A stretch of 64,000 nucleotides of DNA from Anseongella ginsenosidimutans (GTDB lineage Bacteria > Bacteroidota > Bacteroidia > Sphingobacteriales > Sphingobacteriaceae): NCBI GenBank assembly GCA_029268045.1, contig JAJUHF010000001.1, positions 62,001 to 126,000 on the forward strand, read 5' to 3'. Shown here in pieces: positions 1 through 8,934 of this stretch; the stretch's first letter is position 1; every line of letters starts with the position of its first letter. The position numbers were made by a program, and so were the translations under genes. The notes below the pieces were generated by a model, which saw nothing but the letters and a program-made list of their open reading frames with translations, was not told where the DNA came from and searched no databases.

Positions 1-551
1 GCCCGGATGGTCTCGCCCTTCTTAAAGAAATCGGCGGGGATCTGTTCGGTTTTGGGAAGGATCAGCTCATTCTTCTTTTCATCCAGCAGGAGAATCTCCT
101 TCTTCCATATCTGGTATACTTCGGCCGTAATGATTTCCCCTACCCGGTCTTTGTATTCCGTATAGATCGCGTCTTTTTCCAGTTCAAGGATTTTGGAGAT
201 CAGGGTTTGCCGAGCAGCCAGGATAGCGCGGCGCCCAAAGTCTTCCAGCGTGATCTCATCAATGTAATCGTCACCTACCTCCAGGCTGTCATCCAGTTTC
301 TTCGCTTCGGACAGCTCAATTTCAAGCGCATCATCCTCAGAAAAACCGTCGGCCATGACCTTGCGGGTCCGCCATATTTCAATATCGCCTTTATCGACGT
401 TGAGGATAATGTCGCAGTTCTCATCGGTGCCGAATTTCCTCCTGAGCATACTCTTCACCACTTCCTGCAGCACACTTTCCATGTACGGCCTGTCTATCTT
501 CTTTTCATCCTTAAAATCCTTAAAGGAATCTACCAGATTGATATTGCTCAT
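1..551 (-). CDS. nusA: Transcription elongation/termination factor NusA, N-terminal part (cut by window edge)
   Basis: The gene reads leftward off the window start, so only about the first 183 codons are present. The product begins MSNINLVDSFKDF and shows the NusA N-terminal domain that binds RNA polymerase, with stretches such as RPYMESVLQEVVKSM and EITLEDFGRRAILAARQ. The last visible part (YTEYKDRVGEIITAEV) is the start of the S1 domain. The KH domains lie outside the window. It follows rimP with a 29-base gap, the usual rimP-nusA operon order. NusA modulates pausing, termination and antitermination. The ATG complement at 549-551 is the natural start. Identity is inferred from family recognition and the operon partner, and is secure. 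Confidence 0.95.
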   Translation of the reverse strand, partial: MSNINLVDSFKDFKDEKKIDRPYMESVLQEVVKSMLRRKFGTDENCDIILNVDKGDIEIWRTRKVMADGFSEDDALEIELSEAKKLDDSLEVGDDYIDEITLEDFGRRAILAARQTLISKILELEKDAIYTEYKDRVGEIITAEVYQIWKKEILLLDEKKNELILPKTEQIPADFFKKGETIR

Positions 552-580
552 AATCTATGAATACAAAGAATACAAATTTT

Positions 581-1033
581 TCAGTTAATTGTCACTTTCG
601 CTTCCGCTATTTCTGAAAATGGAAGTTCGGATTCGACCAGGATAAATTTTTTCCGGTCCGTTTTCCGTTTTTCCTCCAGCAAAATGCCCTCTTCCCTTAC
701 CTGCACCAACCGGCCTTCGCGCCGGGTGCCGTCCTGCATTTTCAACGCCAGGGTACGCCCTGTGTTTTTAACAAACTGCCGGTTCAGCTTCAAAGGCATA
801 TCCAAACCCGGGGACGATACTTCCAGTGTGTAAGCGTGATCGATAAGATTTTCTTCCTCGATGGCGCGGCCCAGGTGCCGGCTTATGTCCGCGCAGGCAT
901 CGATGGATACGCCGCTGTCCCCGTCAATGAAGACCTGAAGCCGGTTTCCATGCAGCCGCACTTCCACAATAAACAGATCGGTTCCCGCGATCTTTTCTTC
1001 TATCAGCTCCGTGATCCGACGAATGTTGTCCAT
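581..1033 (-). CDS. rimP: Ribosome maturation factor RimP
   Basis: This 150-residue protein matches RimP in length and layout. It has an N-terminal alpha/beta domain (ITELIEEKIAGTDLFIVEVR), the conserved IDACADISRHLGRAIEEE segment and the LEVSSPGLDMPL motif near residues 90-105, followed by a small SH3-like C-terminal domain. RimP binds the 30S subunit and is needed for its maturation. It lies directly upstream of nusA on the same strand, as in most bacteria, and is probably co-transcribed with it. A terminator-like hairpin lies 34 bases upstream of the start and may affect its expression. Confidence 0.95.
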   Translation of the reverse strand: MDNIRRITELIEEKIAGTDLFIVEVRLHGNRLQVFIDGDSGVSIDACADISRHLGRAIEEENLIDHAYTLEVSSPGLDMPLKLNRQFVKNTGRTLALKMQDGTRREGRLVQVREEGILLEEKRKTDRKKFILVESELPFSEIAEAKVTIN

Positions 1034-1066
1034 TCCCTCCCTGTGTTACGCGCTACAGTACCGCTA

Positions 1067-1093
1067 ATAAAAAGAGGGGACGCCCGTCCCCTC
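1067..1093 (-). terminator. Rho-independent terminator-like hairpin in front of rimP
   Basis: On the minus strand an 8-bp perfect stem (GAGGGGAC/GTCCCCTC) with a 4-base loop is followed directly by a run of five T and then ATT. It lies between the M1 peptidase gene (ending at 1152) and the rimP start at 1033. It most simply ends the peptidase operon. It also lies downstream of a candidate rimP promoter, so it could work as an attenuator in the rimP-nusA leader. Confidence 0.75.
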
Positions 1094-1115
1094 CTTCCAG
1101 TTCCAAAAACGAGTG

Positions 1116-1123
1116 CAAATATA
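1116..1123 (-). promoter_or_regulatory. Candidate -7 element (TATATTTG) for rimP-nusA
   Basis: The minus strand reads TATATTTG, a full match to the Bacteroidota -7 consensus TAnnTTTG. No well spaced -33 TTTG was found, so the call rests on one element. Transcription from it would pass through the hairpin at 1074-1093 before reaching rimP. Confidence 0.35.
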
Positions 1124-1151
1124 ATAAAATATTTCTATAATATTTTAAAGT

Positions 1152-3311
1152 TCAACGCTTTTTGAGTGCTTTTTTCGCTGCAGCCTCTACCGCCGGAGAG
1201 GGGTCTTTTGCCGCCTTTTCAAACAAGGTTTTGTTTTGCTTTCCTCCGAAATGTTCGGCAAGGGCTTCTACGGCAAGCGCACGGACCAGGGACTTTTCAT
1301 CTTCGGTTGCCAGCCGGACCAGAACGGGACGCGCCTTCTCTTTGTATTCAGGGGAAAACCGGCTTACCAGATGAATGGCTCCCAGCCGGATGGCCCAGGT
1401 AGTTTCGTTATCGAGCGCGTCCAGCATCACTTCCTGCACCCGCGGATCCGCCGCCGTTCCGACCAGGTGTTGCAGCGCGCGGTATTTATCCATGTACAAG
1501 GGCGCATGGTAATATTGGAATACCCACTGTTCCAACGGCTTGTCTTCCCGGACCCGGGCAAGCAGCATCTTTTCCGCGTCCATATTCACCAGCTCCGGCT
1601 CCCGGGGCATATCCAATGTGAAGGTTTGCACCTGCTGATCAATAACCAGCTGTTTTCGCTCCACCTTTCCATCGAGGTAGAAATCAACCGCAAGCGGCAA
1701 CTTGTACAGCGGCCATTTCGATAGGTCCTGGGTCTGCTCCGTGCGGATAACGACTTGACCTGCCTCCGCATTCCAAGAAATCTTAAAATTCAGCTCAGGA
1801 TGCCCTTTATCCAGCATCCATTGATTAAAAAACCAGTTCAGGTCTTCGCCGGTCACCGCCTCAAAGGCCATTCGCAAATCGTGGATTTCCACGGTCTGGA
1901 AACGGTGGTTTTCCAGGTATTGCCTGAGGGCCTCGAAAAACGCTTCATCGCCCACATATTTCCGAAGCATATGTAGCACGCGGCCCCCTTTCTGATAGGT
2001 CACCACATCAAACATATCCTCCCGGTGGGGCACTTCGAAGCGAATTAAATCCTTGTCATGCGAGTCTTCGTCAAAAAGGTAGTACGCCAGGTCGTTGAAA
2101 CCGTGCACGTCGGCTTCGGCCCGGCCGTATTTGTACTCCAGCCAGAGGTATTCGCCGTAGGTTGCGAATGCCTCATTCAACGGCAGGTTGGACCAGGATT
2201 CACAGGTGACCAGATTCCCAAACCAATGGTGGAACAGCTCATGGGCAATGATGTCTTCGTGATTTTCATCGAGGTATTCCCGGTCGGTCATGTTCATGCG
2301 GTCGAAAAAGACCGAAGCGGTGGTATTCTCCATGGCCCCCGAGACAAAATCCCGGACGACGATCTGAGCATATTTGCTCCAGGGATAATCCACACCGAGT
2401 AATTCCGAATAGAATTCCATCATTTCAGGCGTATTCCCGAAAACAAGCGACGCATAGGATTCGTATTCGGGCTCTACATAATAATTCACCTCGAGATCGC
2501 GCCACCGGTCCTTCACCACGGCAAAGTCCCCGACGGCGATCATAGTCAGGTAGGTCGCATGCGGAAGCTCCTGCTCCCATACGTCGGTGCGGGTGCCGTC
2601 GCCGTTTGCCTTTTCCGAAACCAGGCGGCCATTGGAAAGGGTGACGTACTTTTCGTCCACAGTAAGGGCAATCCGCTGCGTATGGTTTTCCTGCGGTCCG
2701 TCTATGGTAGGAAACCAGGCCGAATTGGCCTCGGTTTCGCCCTGGGTCCAGATTTGGGAAGGCTTCTCCGGATCCCGGTCGCGCGGGTCAATGAAATACA
2801 ATCCTTTTTCTCCCGTAATCGCCTCGCTGCCACCCGCTTCGAGCCGGTCCGGCATGGCGGTGTAACGGATGAATACCTGGTAGGTTTCCTTCCGCGTGTA
2901 TGCGCGATCCAACCCAATGCGGATTCGCTGTCCGTCGTAGGAATAGTCCAAAGGGGATCTCCCGCCGCCGGTCACCAGGGCCACCTCGTGCAGGCGGAAT
3001 CCCTTGGCATCCAGAATCAACGAATCGGAAGTATAAAAATAGGGCTTCAGCTTCAGGGAGGCCTGACCGTGGACGAAGCTGCTGTCCCAATTGAAGGACA
3101 GATCCAAATCGGTGTGCAAAAGATCCGTTTTCCGCGTATAGCTCCCCTGATACCGGTCGTGAGCCGTGATCCCGGCGGTATCTTCGGAAATGTTTTCCGT
3201 GATGGTAATGCCGGGCAGCAACACATGTTTCTCAGGCAATTTCCGGGCAGCACAGGATACCAGCACTGCAGCGGTCAGGACGGGCAACAGGATTTTCCTC
3301 ATATTCGGCAA
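1152..3311 (-). CDS. M1 family zinc aminopeptidase lipoprotein with C-terminal HEAT-like region
   Basis: The 719-residue product has a lipoprotein signal with the lipobox ending at Cys20 (VLVSC), so it is probably membrane anchored outside the cytoplasm. The gluzincin signature is complete: the exopeptidase motif GAMEN at 325-329, HELFH at 357-361 and the third zinc ligand Glu380 in NEAFATYGE. M1 enzymes remove N-terminal residues from peptides. The last 130 or so residues are helical with repeated alanine-rich units, as in the HEAT-like end of the family. It is the third gene of a tight leftward operon, starting 2 bases after the TlpA-like gene stops. The physiological substrate cannot be told from sequence. 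Confidence 0.92.
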   Translation of the reverse strand: MPNMRKILLPVLTAAVLVSCAARKLPEKHVLLPGITITENISEDTAGITAHDRYQGSYTRKTDLLHTDLDLSFNWDSSFVHGQASLKLKPYFYTSDSLILDAKGFRLHEVALVTGGGRSPLDYSYDGQRIRIGLDRAYTRKETYQVFIRYTAMPDRLEAGGSEAITGEKGLYFIDPRDRDPEKPSQIWTQGETEANSAWFPTIDGPQENHTQRIALTVDEKYVTLSNGRLVSEKANGDGTRTDVWEQELPHATYLTMIAVGDFAVVKDRWRDLEVNYYVEPEYESYASLVFGNTPEMMEFYSELLGVDYPWSKYAQIVVRDFVSGAMENTTASVFFDRMNMTDREYLDENHEDIIAHELFHHWFGNLVTCESWSNLPLNEAFATYGEYLWLEYKYGRAEADVHGFNDLAYYLFDEDSHDKDLIRFEVPHREDMFDVVTYQKGGRVLHMLRKYVGDEAFFEALRQYLENHRFQTVEIHDLRMAFEAVTGEDLNWFFNQWMLDKGHPELNFKISWNAEAGQVVIRTEQTQDLSKWPLYKLPLAVDFYLDGKVERKQLVIDQQVQTFTLDMPREPELVNMDAEKMLLARVREDKPLEQWVFQYYHAPLYMDKYRALQHLVGTAADPRVQEVMLDALDNETTWAIRLGAIHLVSRFSPEYKEKARPVLVRLATEDEKSLVRALAVEALAEHFGGKQNKTLFEKAAKDPSPAVEAAAKKALKKR

Positions 3312-3313
3312 TT

Positions 3314-4570
3314 CTAAGGTTGTTCTTCCAACAGCCCGTTGATCAGGCGCGTAAATTCATCCACGTAAATCTCGTAATGGGCACCCGTTCCCGGCCCCTT
3401 GAATCCGGTATGCACCTGCCTCACTTCTCCCCGCCGGTCTAGAACGATGGTGGTTGGGAACGCCATGAAGTTCCGGAGGGAGGGCATGCTTTCCTCCACT
3501 TCCGAGCTCGTGTATCCGGTGAGCAACATTTCGTACTCCACATCGAAGCGGTCGGTCATGCGCCGGACCAGTCTTTTGTTCAGCTCCATGTCGTTCGTCC
3601 GTTCGTAGGCCAGTCCAATCACCTCAAACCCCTTATCCCGGTATTGTTTGTGAAAGTCACTCAGAAACCGGGTTTCGTCCAGGCAATTGGGACACCAGGA
3701 ACCAAAAAACTGGATAACCACGACTTTCCCCTGAAATTTTTCGTCCCCAAGGGAAACGCTGTCCCCTTCCAGGTTTACATAGGTAAAGTCCAGTTTTTCA
3801 TAGCCCTCAGCCAGGTAGGTCAGGGAATTGGCATCGGGAAGTTCAGCGGTGGGATCCTGATACGCAGTCCAAGTCCTGACCCCGCTCCGGCCGGAATAAA
3901 ACATGCCCGCAGTAAGCGTGGAGTCGTCCGCCACCGTAGCGGTAAACAGGGTAGCGTACCCGCCGTCAAACGCCGACAGCAATACCTGCTTCCCGCTGAC
4001 CACCCCCTCCAGGAACCGGTAATCACCATAGGGGGTAATAAACGTGCCGGTGAGCCGGTTGCCCTCTTGGCTGAACTCTCCGATCGCGGAAAGGGTATCC
4101 CCCTCCCGCACAAATCCAGCAGCCCAACGCCCCGAAAGATTCACGGCAGGCGCTTCGGGAGACTCCACGAAACGGTAATTCACCCCGTGAACCGCGCGGA
4201 AGGGCATGACCGCGTCGCGGTCCGCAAGATGCTTAATCCACGAACCGGTCAGGGAATTGCCTTGGAGACGCGATTTGAATTCCGAATCGAAAAAGGGCAT
4301 GAGGAAGTTGACCGAGTCGCCCTTGAAGGTGATTTCATCGACCCGAAGCCGGTTATCCCCATTGATGATTTCAATATAGGACGCGCCGTCCTCGCTACCG
4401 ACCTCAAAATTGAAGGGGATCTCTTCCCCGCTGTCGGTGGTCAGTGTGGCCCGCCAGATCCCTTCCGGCAAGCCGCTTTGTTTTTCGGACGGGCCGCCGC
4501 AGGATGTCATCAACAGCAAGCCCAGTAGAAAAGCCGCAGCCGGCACGCTGCGTATTTTATTTCGATTCAT
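3314..4570 (-). CDS. TlpA-like thioredoxin-fold lipoprotein
   Basis: This 418-residue protein starts with a lipoprotein signal (lipobox MTSC, Cys24). Residues 40-245 form a beta-rich region with repeated patterns such as SGRWAAGF and TGTFITPYGDY. The C-terminal third is a TlpA/ResA-type thioredoxin domain with the redox pair in SWCPNC (Cys293, Cys296). Such proteins reduce disulfides in the cell envelope, for example during cytochrome c maturation or protein repair. Its start overlaps the stop of the acyl-CoA dehydrogenase gene by 4 bases, so translation is probably coupled. The exact partner is unknown. Confidence 0.88.
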   Translation of the reverse strand: MNRNKIRSVPAAAFLLGLLLMTSCGGPSEKQSGLPEGIWRATLTTDSGEEIPFNFEVGSEDGASYIEIINGDNRLRVDEITFKGDSVNFLMPFFDSEFKSRLQGNSLTGSWIKHLADRDAVMPFRAVHGVNYRFVESPEAPAVNLSGRWAAGFVREGDTLSAIGEFSQEGNRLTGTFITPYGDYRFLEGVVSGKQVLLSAFDGGYATLFTATVADDSTLTAGMFYSGRSGVRTWTAYQDPTAELPDANSLTYLAEGYEKLDFTYVNLEGDSVSLGDEKFQGKVVVIQFFGSWCPNCLDETRFLSDFHKQYRDKGFEVIGLAYERTNDMELNKRLVRRMTDRFDVEYEMLLTGYTSSEVEESMPSLRNFMAFPTTIVLDRRGEVRQVHTGFKGPGTGAHYEIYVDEFTRLINGLLEEQP

Positions 4571-5706
4571 TTCAGTATTTCCCTTGATATAATAATTTTC
4601 TGGATTTCAGAAGTCCCTTCGTAGATCTGGGTGATCTTCGCGTCCCGCATCAGCCGCTCCACATGATATTCCTTAACATAACCGTACCCTCCGTGAATCT
4701 GTACCGCTTCCACCGTGACCGCCATCGCGACTTCGGACGCGAATAATTTCGCCATGGAGCCGGCCGTTTTGTAGGATTTCCCCTGATCCTTCAGCGAAGC
4801 TGCTTTCAGGCAGAGCAAGCGTGCAGCCTCGATCCCGGTAGCCATATCGGCCAGTTTAAAACGGATCGCCTGGTGATCCGACAGGGGTTTGCCAAACGCC
4901 TGCCGCTGTTTGACATACGTCGCGGCTAATTCAAACGCCCCGGAGGCGATACCCAAAGCCTGGGCCGCGATGCCGATCCGCCCACCTTCCAGGGTCTTCA
5001 TGGCATAATGAAAGCCCGCTCCTTCTTCTCCCAAGCGGTTTGCTTTGGGCACTTTCACATCGGAAAAATGCAGGGAATGGGTATCCGAAGCACGGATTCC
5101 CATTTTATTTTCTTTCGGCCCGATGCTGAATCCTTCCATCCCCTTTTCCACGATGAAGGCGTTAATCCCCTTGTGGCCGCGGCTTGGGTCGGACTGCGCG
5201 AACACCAGGTACGTACTTGCCGTACCGCCGTTGGTAATCCAGTTCTTGGTGCCGTTCAACAGGTAATAATCGCCCTGATCAATGGCGGTAGTCTGCTGAC
5301 GGGTCGCATCCGATCCCGACCCGGGTTCTGAAAGGCAAAAAGCGCCTATTTTCTCACCTCTGGCTAAAGGAACAAGGTACTTTTGCTTTTGTTCTTCGGT
5401 CCCGTATTTTTCCAGCGCAAAGCAAACCAGGGAGTTGTTCACCGAAACCACGACCGATGTGGAGGCATCGATTTTCGAAAGTTCTTCCATGACCAGTACG
5501 TAGGATATCGTATCCATCCCGCCGCCACCGTATTGCGGATCGGTCATCATTCCCAAAAAACCCAGCGCTCCCAGTTTTTTTATTTGTTCTGCCGGAAAAA
5601 TCTGTTTTTCGTCCCGCTCGATCACACCCGGCAACAGCTCCTTCTGTGCGAAATCCCGGGCGGCGATCCGCGTCATCTCCTGTTCCTCTGTAAGTGTAAA
5701 CTGCAT
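4567..5706 (-). CDS. Acyl-CoA dehydrogenase, short/branched-chain type
   Basis: The 379-residue product is a full-length FAD-dependent acyl-CoA dehydrogenase. It has the middle-domain motif FCLSEPGSGSDA, the flavin-contact stretch NGTKNWITNGG, and the C-terminal IYEGTSEIQ motif whose Glu (about 363) is the catalytic base in short-chain and butyryl enzymes. It catalyses alpha,beta-dehydrogenation of acyl-CoA in fatty acid or branched amino acid breakdown, passing electrons to an electron-transfer flavoprotein. It is the first gene of a leftward operon with the TlpA-like and M1 genes. Chain-length preference cannot be read from sequence alone. Confidence 0.93.
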   Translation of the reverse strand: MQFTLTEEQEMTRIAARDFAQKELLPGVIERDEKQIFPAEQIKKLGALGFLGMMTDPQYGGGGMDTISYVLVMEELSKIDASTSVVVSVNNSLVCFALEKYGTEEQKQKYLVPLARGEKIGAFCLSEPGSGSDATRQQTTAIDQGDYYLLNGTKNWITNGGTASTYLVFAQSDPSRGHKGINAFIVEKGMEGFSIGPKENKMGIRASDTHSLHFSDVKVPKANRLGEEGAGFHYAMKTLEGGRIGIAAQALGIASGAFELAATYVKQRQAFGKPLSDHQAIRFKLADMATGIEAARLLCLKAASLKDQGKSYKTAGSMAKLFASEVAMAVTVEAVQIHGGYGYVKEYHVERLMRDAKITQIYEGTSEIQKIIISREILK

Positions 5707-5748
5707 TATTCGGTTATTTGATTGGTTTGATCGTTACAGCTATGATGC

Positions 5749-5756
5749 CAAAGGTA
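5749..5756 (-). promoter_or_regulatory. Candidate -7 element (TACCTTTG) for the acyl-CoA dehydrogenase operon
   Basis: The minus strand carries TACCTTTG, a full TAnnTTTG match, 43 bases before the start codon, which would give a leader of about 35 bases. No clear -33 element at normal spacing is visible. The rest of 5707-5904 shows no other recognisable element. Confidence 0.35.
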
Positions 5757-5904
5757 AGAAACTGTTTGATTTTCGGCGGGAAACCGCAAGGCTACCCGAA
5801 CGGCCAAATACGAACAAATTGAACACCTTGCTTAAAGCAGTGCATTTTTTTCTTAAAATTGCCAAAGGGAAAGGGGTTCCCTTTTGCAAGTAAAATCACG
5901 TGAT

Positions 5905-7062
5905 ATGCCCGAATTAGCGCCAAGACTGCAACATACTGAAGAATATTATTTTTCCCGGAAACTCCGGGAAATCGAAGAGATGAATCAACAGGGAGATCGT
6001 GTAATCAACCTGGGGATCGGAAGTCCCGACCTGCCCCCTCATCCGGACGTAATCACGACCCTGTGCGAACAGGCGGTGAAACCCGATGTGCATGCCTATC
6101 AAAGTTACCGGGGCTCACCCGTGTTCCGGGGGGCTATCGGCGATTGGTATCGGCGGTTTTACGGAGTTACGCTGAATCCCGACACCGAAATCCTTCCCCT
6201 GATCGGTTCCAAAGAAGGCATCATGCACATTTGCATGACGTACCTTTCCGAAGGAGATCAGGCCCTGATCCCGAACCCGGGTTATCCGACCTACCGCTCC
6301 GCGGTGGAATTAAGCGGAGCCACCTGCTTGGAATACGGACTCTCCGAAGAGGGGGGCTGGCTTCCGGACCTGGAGCAATTAGCCCGCCAGGACCTTAGCC
6401 GGGTCAAGCTGATGTGGGTAAACTACCCACACATGCCTACCGGAACCCGCGCGGGGAGCGCGTTTTTTGAACGCCTGGTGGACTTTGCGCGGAAATACGA
6501 CATCCTGCTCTGCCACGACAACCCGTACAGTTTCATATTGAATGAAAAACCAGAGAGCCTGCTTGCGGTAGAAGGAGCACGGGAGGTGGCGCTGGAATTG
6601 AATTCCCTGAGCAAGTCGGGCAATATGGCCGGCTGGCGAACCGGCATGCTGGTGGGAAAGGCGGAATTCATCGGGGAAATACTACGCTTCAAAAGCAACA
6701 TGGACTCGGGCATGTTCCTGCCGGTACAACTTGCAGCCGCCAAAGCCCTGAGTCTGGGCCCGGAATGGTATGAGCAATTGAATGCCATTTACCGCGCCCG
6801 CAGGGAAGCGGCATTCCGCTTGCTTGACCTGCTGGGGTGCAGTTATCAGCTGCAGCAGGCCGGCATGTTTGTCTGGGCACGGATCCCGTCCGTCTATGCG
6901 GACGGTTACGAACTGAGTGATGAAATACTCAGCTCGGCCAGAGTTTTCATTACCCCGGGGGGCATTTTTGGCAGCATGGGCCGGCCATACGTTCGGATCA
7001 GCCTATGCGCCACGGAAGAAACGCTGGGGCAGGCGATTGATCGCATTAAAAAAACAAAATGA
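5905..7062 (+). CDS. PLP-dependent class I/II aminotransferase, probably aromatic amino acid synthesis
   Basis: The product of about 385 residues is a fold-type I aminotransferase. The PLP lysine is in SLSKSGNMAGWRTG (Lys237 from this start), the cofactor-contact aspartate is in CHDNPYS, and the usual NYPNNPTG loop reads NYPHMPTG. An upstream in-frame TTG at 5884 exists, but the ATG at 5905 is preferred because the protein then starts MPELAPRLQ. The stop overlaps the tyrA start by 4 bases. With prephenate dehydrogenase next to it, the likely reaction is transamination of 4-hydroxyphenylpyruvate to tyrosine or a related aromatic step. Automatic annotation may call it an LL-diaminopimelate aminotransferase-like protein. 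Confidence 0.85.
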   Translation: MPELAPRLQHTEEYYFSRKLREIEEMNQQGDRVINLGIGSPDLPPHPDVITTLCEQAVKPDVHAYQSYRGSPVFRGAIGDWYRRFYGVTLNPDTEILPLIGSKEGIMHICMTYLSEGDQALIPNPGYPTYRSAVELSGATCLEYGLSEEGGWLPDLEQLARQDLSRVKLMWVNYPHMPTGTRAGSAFFERLVDFARKYDILLCHDNPYSFILNEKPESLLAVEGAREVALELNSLSKSGNMAGWRTGMLVGKAEFIGEILRFKSNMDSGMFLPVQLAAAKALSLGPEWYEQLNAIYRARREAAFRLLDLLGCSYQLQQAGMFVWARIPSVYADGYELSDEILSSARVFITPGGIFGSMGRPYVRISLCATEETLGQAIDRIKKTK

Positions 7063-7898
7063 CTGTAACAATTATCGGAATCGGACTGATTGGCGGATCG
7101 CTTGCCCTGAGCCTAAAGGAAAAAGGCATCGCCGCCAGCATTATCGGCGTAGACAAGAGCCCGGCGCATATCCAAAAGGCGCTGGATCTGAAACTCATTG
7201 ACCGTTCGGACACACTTGACCAAGCCGTCAAGGTTTCCGACCTCATTTTCCTTGCCGTTCCGGTTGATGCCATCCTTGAAATACTGCCCCGGGTCCTGGA
7301 CCAGGTAAAGGACCAGGTAGTGGTTGATCTGGGTTCCACCAAGTCAAAGATCCTGGAAGCCGTTCGCGATCATCCCAGGCGCGGCAGGCTGGTTGCTGCT
7401 CACCCCATGGCCGGAACCGAGTACTCGGGCCCGGAAGCCGCGCTCAAGGATCTTTTCAAAGACAAAACCATGGTGCTCTGCGACGTCAAAAAAAGCGACG
7501 AAGACGCGTTTGAAATGGTGGAGAACCTGGTTGATTCCCTGCAGATGCGCTCGGTCTTTATGAACGCCACCGAGCACGACGTCCATACCGCGTACGTGTC
7601 TCATATCTCACACATCACCTCCTTCGCCCTGGCGCTGACCGTGCTGGAGAAAGAAAAAGAAGAGGGGCATATTTTTGAACTGGCCAGCGGTGGGTTTGAG
7701 TCCACGGTACGTCTTGCCAAAAGCTCGCCCGATATGTGGGTACCCGTTTTCAGGCAAAACCGGGAAAACGTGCTGGATGTGCTTGAAGAGCATATCCGCC
7801 AGCTGAAGAACATGCAACACCTGCTGGAAAAGGAAGATTACGAGGCCTTTTACAAATTGATCCAACGGTCCAACAGGATCCGGAAGATTTTACGATGA
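7059..7898 (+). CDS. tyrA: Prephenate dehydrogenase
   Basis: The 279-residue protein opens with a Rossmann NAD(P)-binding motif (IGIGLIGGSLALSL, residues 4-17). It carries the family stretch VDLGSTKSKI and the prephenate-site motif HPMAGTEYSGPEAA with its conserved His. It oxidatively decarboxylates prephenate to 4-hydroxyphenylpyruvate on the way to tyrosine. There is no fused chorismate mutase or ACT domain. Its ATG overlaps the stop of the upstream aminotransferase (ATGA), so the two are translationally coupled and probably perform successive steps. Its 3' end overlaps the convergent flippase-like gene by 9 bases. Confidence 0.93.
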   Translation: MTVTIIGIGLIGGSLALSLKEKGIAASIIGVDKSPAHIQKALDLKLIDRSDTLDQAVKVSDLIFLAVPVDAILEILPRVLDQVKDQVVVDLGSTKSKILEAVRDHPRRGRLVAAHPMAGTEYSGPEAALKDLFKDKTMVLCDVKKSDEDAFEMVENLVDSLQMRSVFMNATEHDVHTAYVSHISHITSFALALTVLEKEKEEGHIFELASGGFESTVRLAKSSPDMWVPVFRQNRENVLDVLEEHIRQLKNMQHLLEKEDYEAFYKLIQRSNRIRKILR

Positions 7899-8930
7899 AT
7901 CGGACGAGTCCCGTTCCTGACGCTTCCTTTTGTAAGTTTCAAAGAAGACCGCCAGCATACTGACCGCTCCAAGGATCAGAATCAACAGAATCTGTGCGGA
8001 AGTATGGCTGATGGTGGCGTAGGCCAGCCCGGCTTCCCGCGATAAACCGAAAAAGGTCAGTCCTTCGGAAACCATCCAGTGGTATGGTCCAATGCCTCCC
8101 TGTACCGGAGCGGCCATGCCCAGGCTACCCAGAGCCAGAATGACGGCGGCTACCCCCAGATCCAGAAACTCAGTGGATTTCAGCACTTTGAATCCGAACC
8201 AAGAAGCCAGCAGGTAAAATCCCCAGATCACGGCGGTATAGGTCCAGAATAAGGTGCGGTTTTCCATTTTTGCAATGGAAGTAAACCCTTTCCGGAAGCC
8301 TGCCAGCATATTGATCATTTTACGGAAGAAATTCCAACGCAGCAGCTTGAATTTATTGCGTCTGAAATATGAGCGGATGCCCAGATAAATCAGCAGAAAA
8401 AACCCGGCGATGATCCCAATCACCGCCGCCCCACTGACTGTTCCGGCAAACAGGGCCTGTATCCGTTCAATAACAAAACCGCTGATCAGATCGAATTCGA
8501 GCAATACGGCCAGTGCAGTCACCAGCAAAAGGCAGAACACATCGATCAGACGCTCGGTGATGACCGTGCCGATGAGCGCGTTCACAGGCACTTTGTCTGT
8601 ACGGTTCAGTACGCCGCATCGGGTCACTTCGCCCATCCGGGGGAGCGCCAGATTAGCCAGGTATCCGATAATTACCGCATGGTAGGTATTGGTTAATTTG
8701 GGTCGGTAACCCAAGGGACGGATCAGCATCTGCCACCGGATAGCCCGGAACACATGGGCAAGCCACACCGCCAGCAACGACATGAACACCCAGAAATAAT
8801 CGGCATCACGCAGATCGGAGATAATCCGGTTCATATCCTGGCCGTTGAACGCGAGGTATAGCAACAGCAATCCAAACGCCAGCAGCAAAAGATACCTGAG
8901 AACCGCGAATAACCTGGCTTTATTCTCCAA
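7890..8930 (-). CDS. Integral membrane protein of the lysylphosphatidylglycerol synthase TM / UPF0104 flippase family
   Basis: The 346-residue product has roughly eight hydrophobic segments, among them YLLLLAFGLLLLYLAF, ILALGSLGMAAPVQGGIG and ILLILILGAVSMLAVFF. The family motif is visible in the LPRMGEVTRCGVLN region and in APVQGGIGPYHWMVSEGL. Members of this group are relatives of the MprF transmembrane half and are thought to move lipids or lipid-linked molecules across the inner membrane. No synthase domain is attached. It starts 4 bases after panD stops, so it is probably co-transcribed with panD. The substrate is unknown. Confidence 0.8.
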   Translation of the reverse strand: MENKARLFAVLRYLLLLAFGLLLLYLAFNGQDMNRIISDLRDADYFWVFMSLLAVWLAHVFRAIRWQMLIRPLGYRPKLTNTYHAVIIGYLANLALPRMGEVTRCGVLNRTDKVPVNALIGTVITERLIDVFCLLLVTALAVLLEFDLISGFVIERIQALFAGTVSGAAVIGIIAGFFLLIYLGIRSYFRRNKFKLLRWNFFRKMINMLAGFRKGFTSIAKMENRTLFWTYTAVIWGFYLLASWFGFKVLKSTEFLDLGVAAVILALGSLGMAAPVQGGIGPYHWMVSEGLTFFGLSREAGLAYATISHTSAQILLILILGAVSMLAVFFETYKRKRQERDSSDSS

Positions 8931-8934
8931 AAGA

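Noticed and set aside
5884-5904. TTG start for the aminotransferase
   Set aside because: The ATG 21 bases downstream is a better start codon, and the added residues have no family support.
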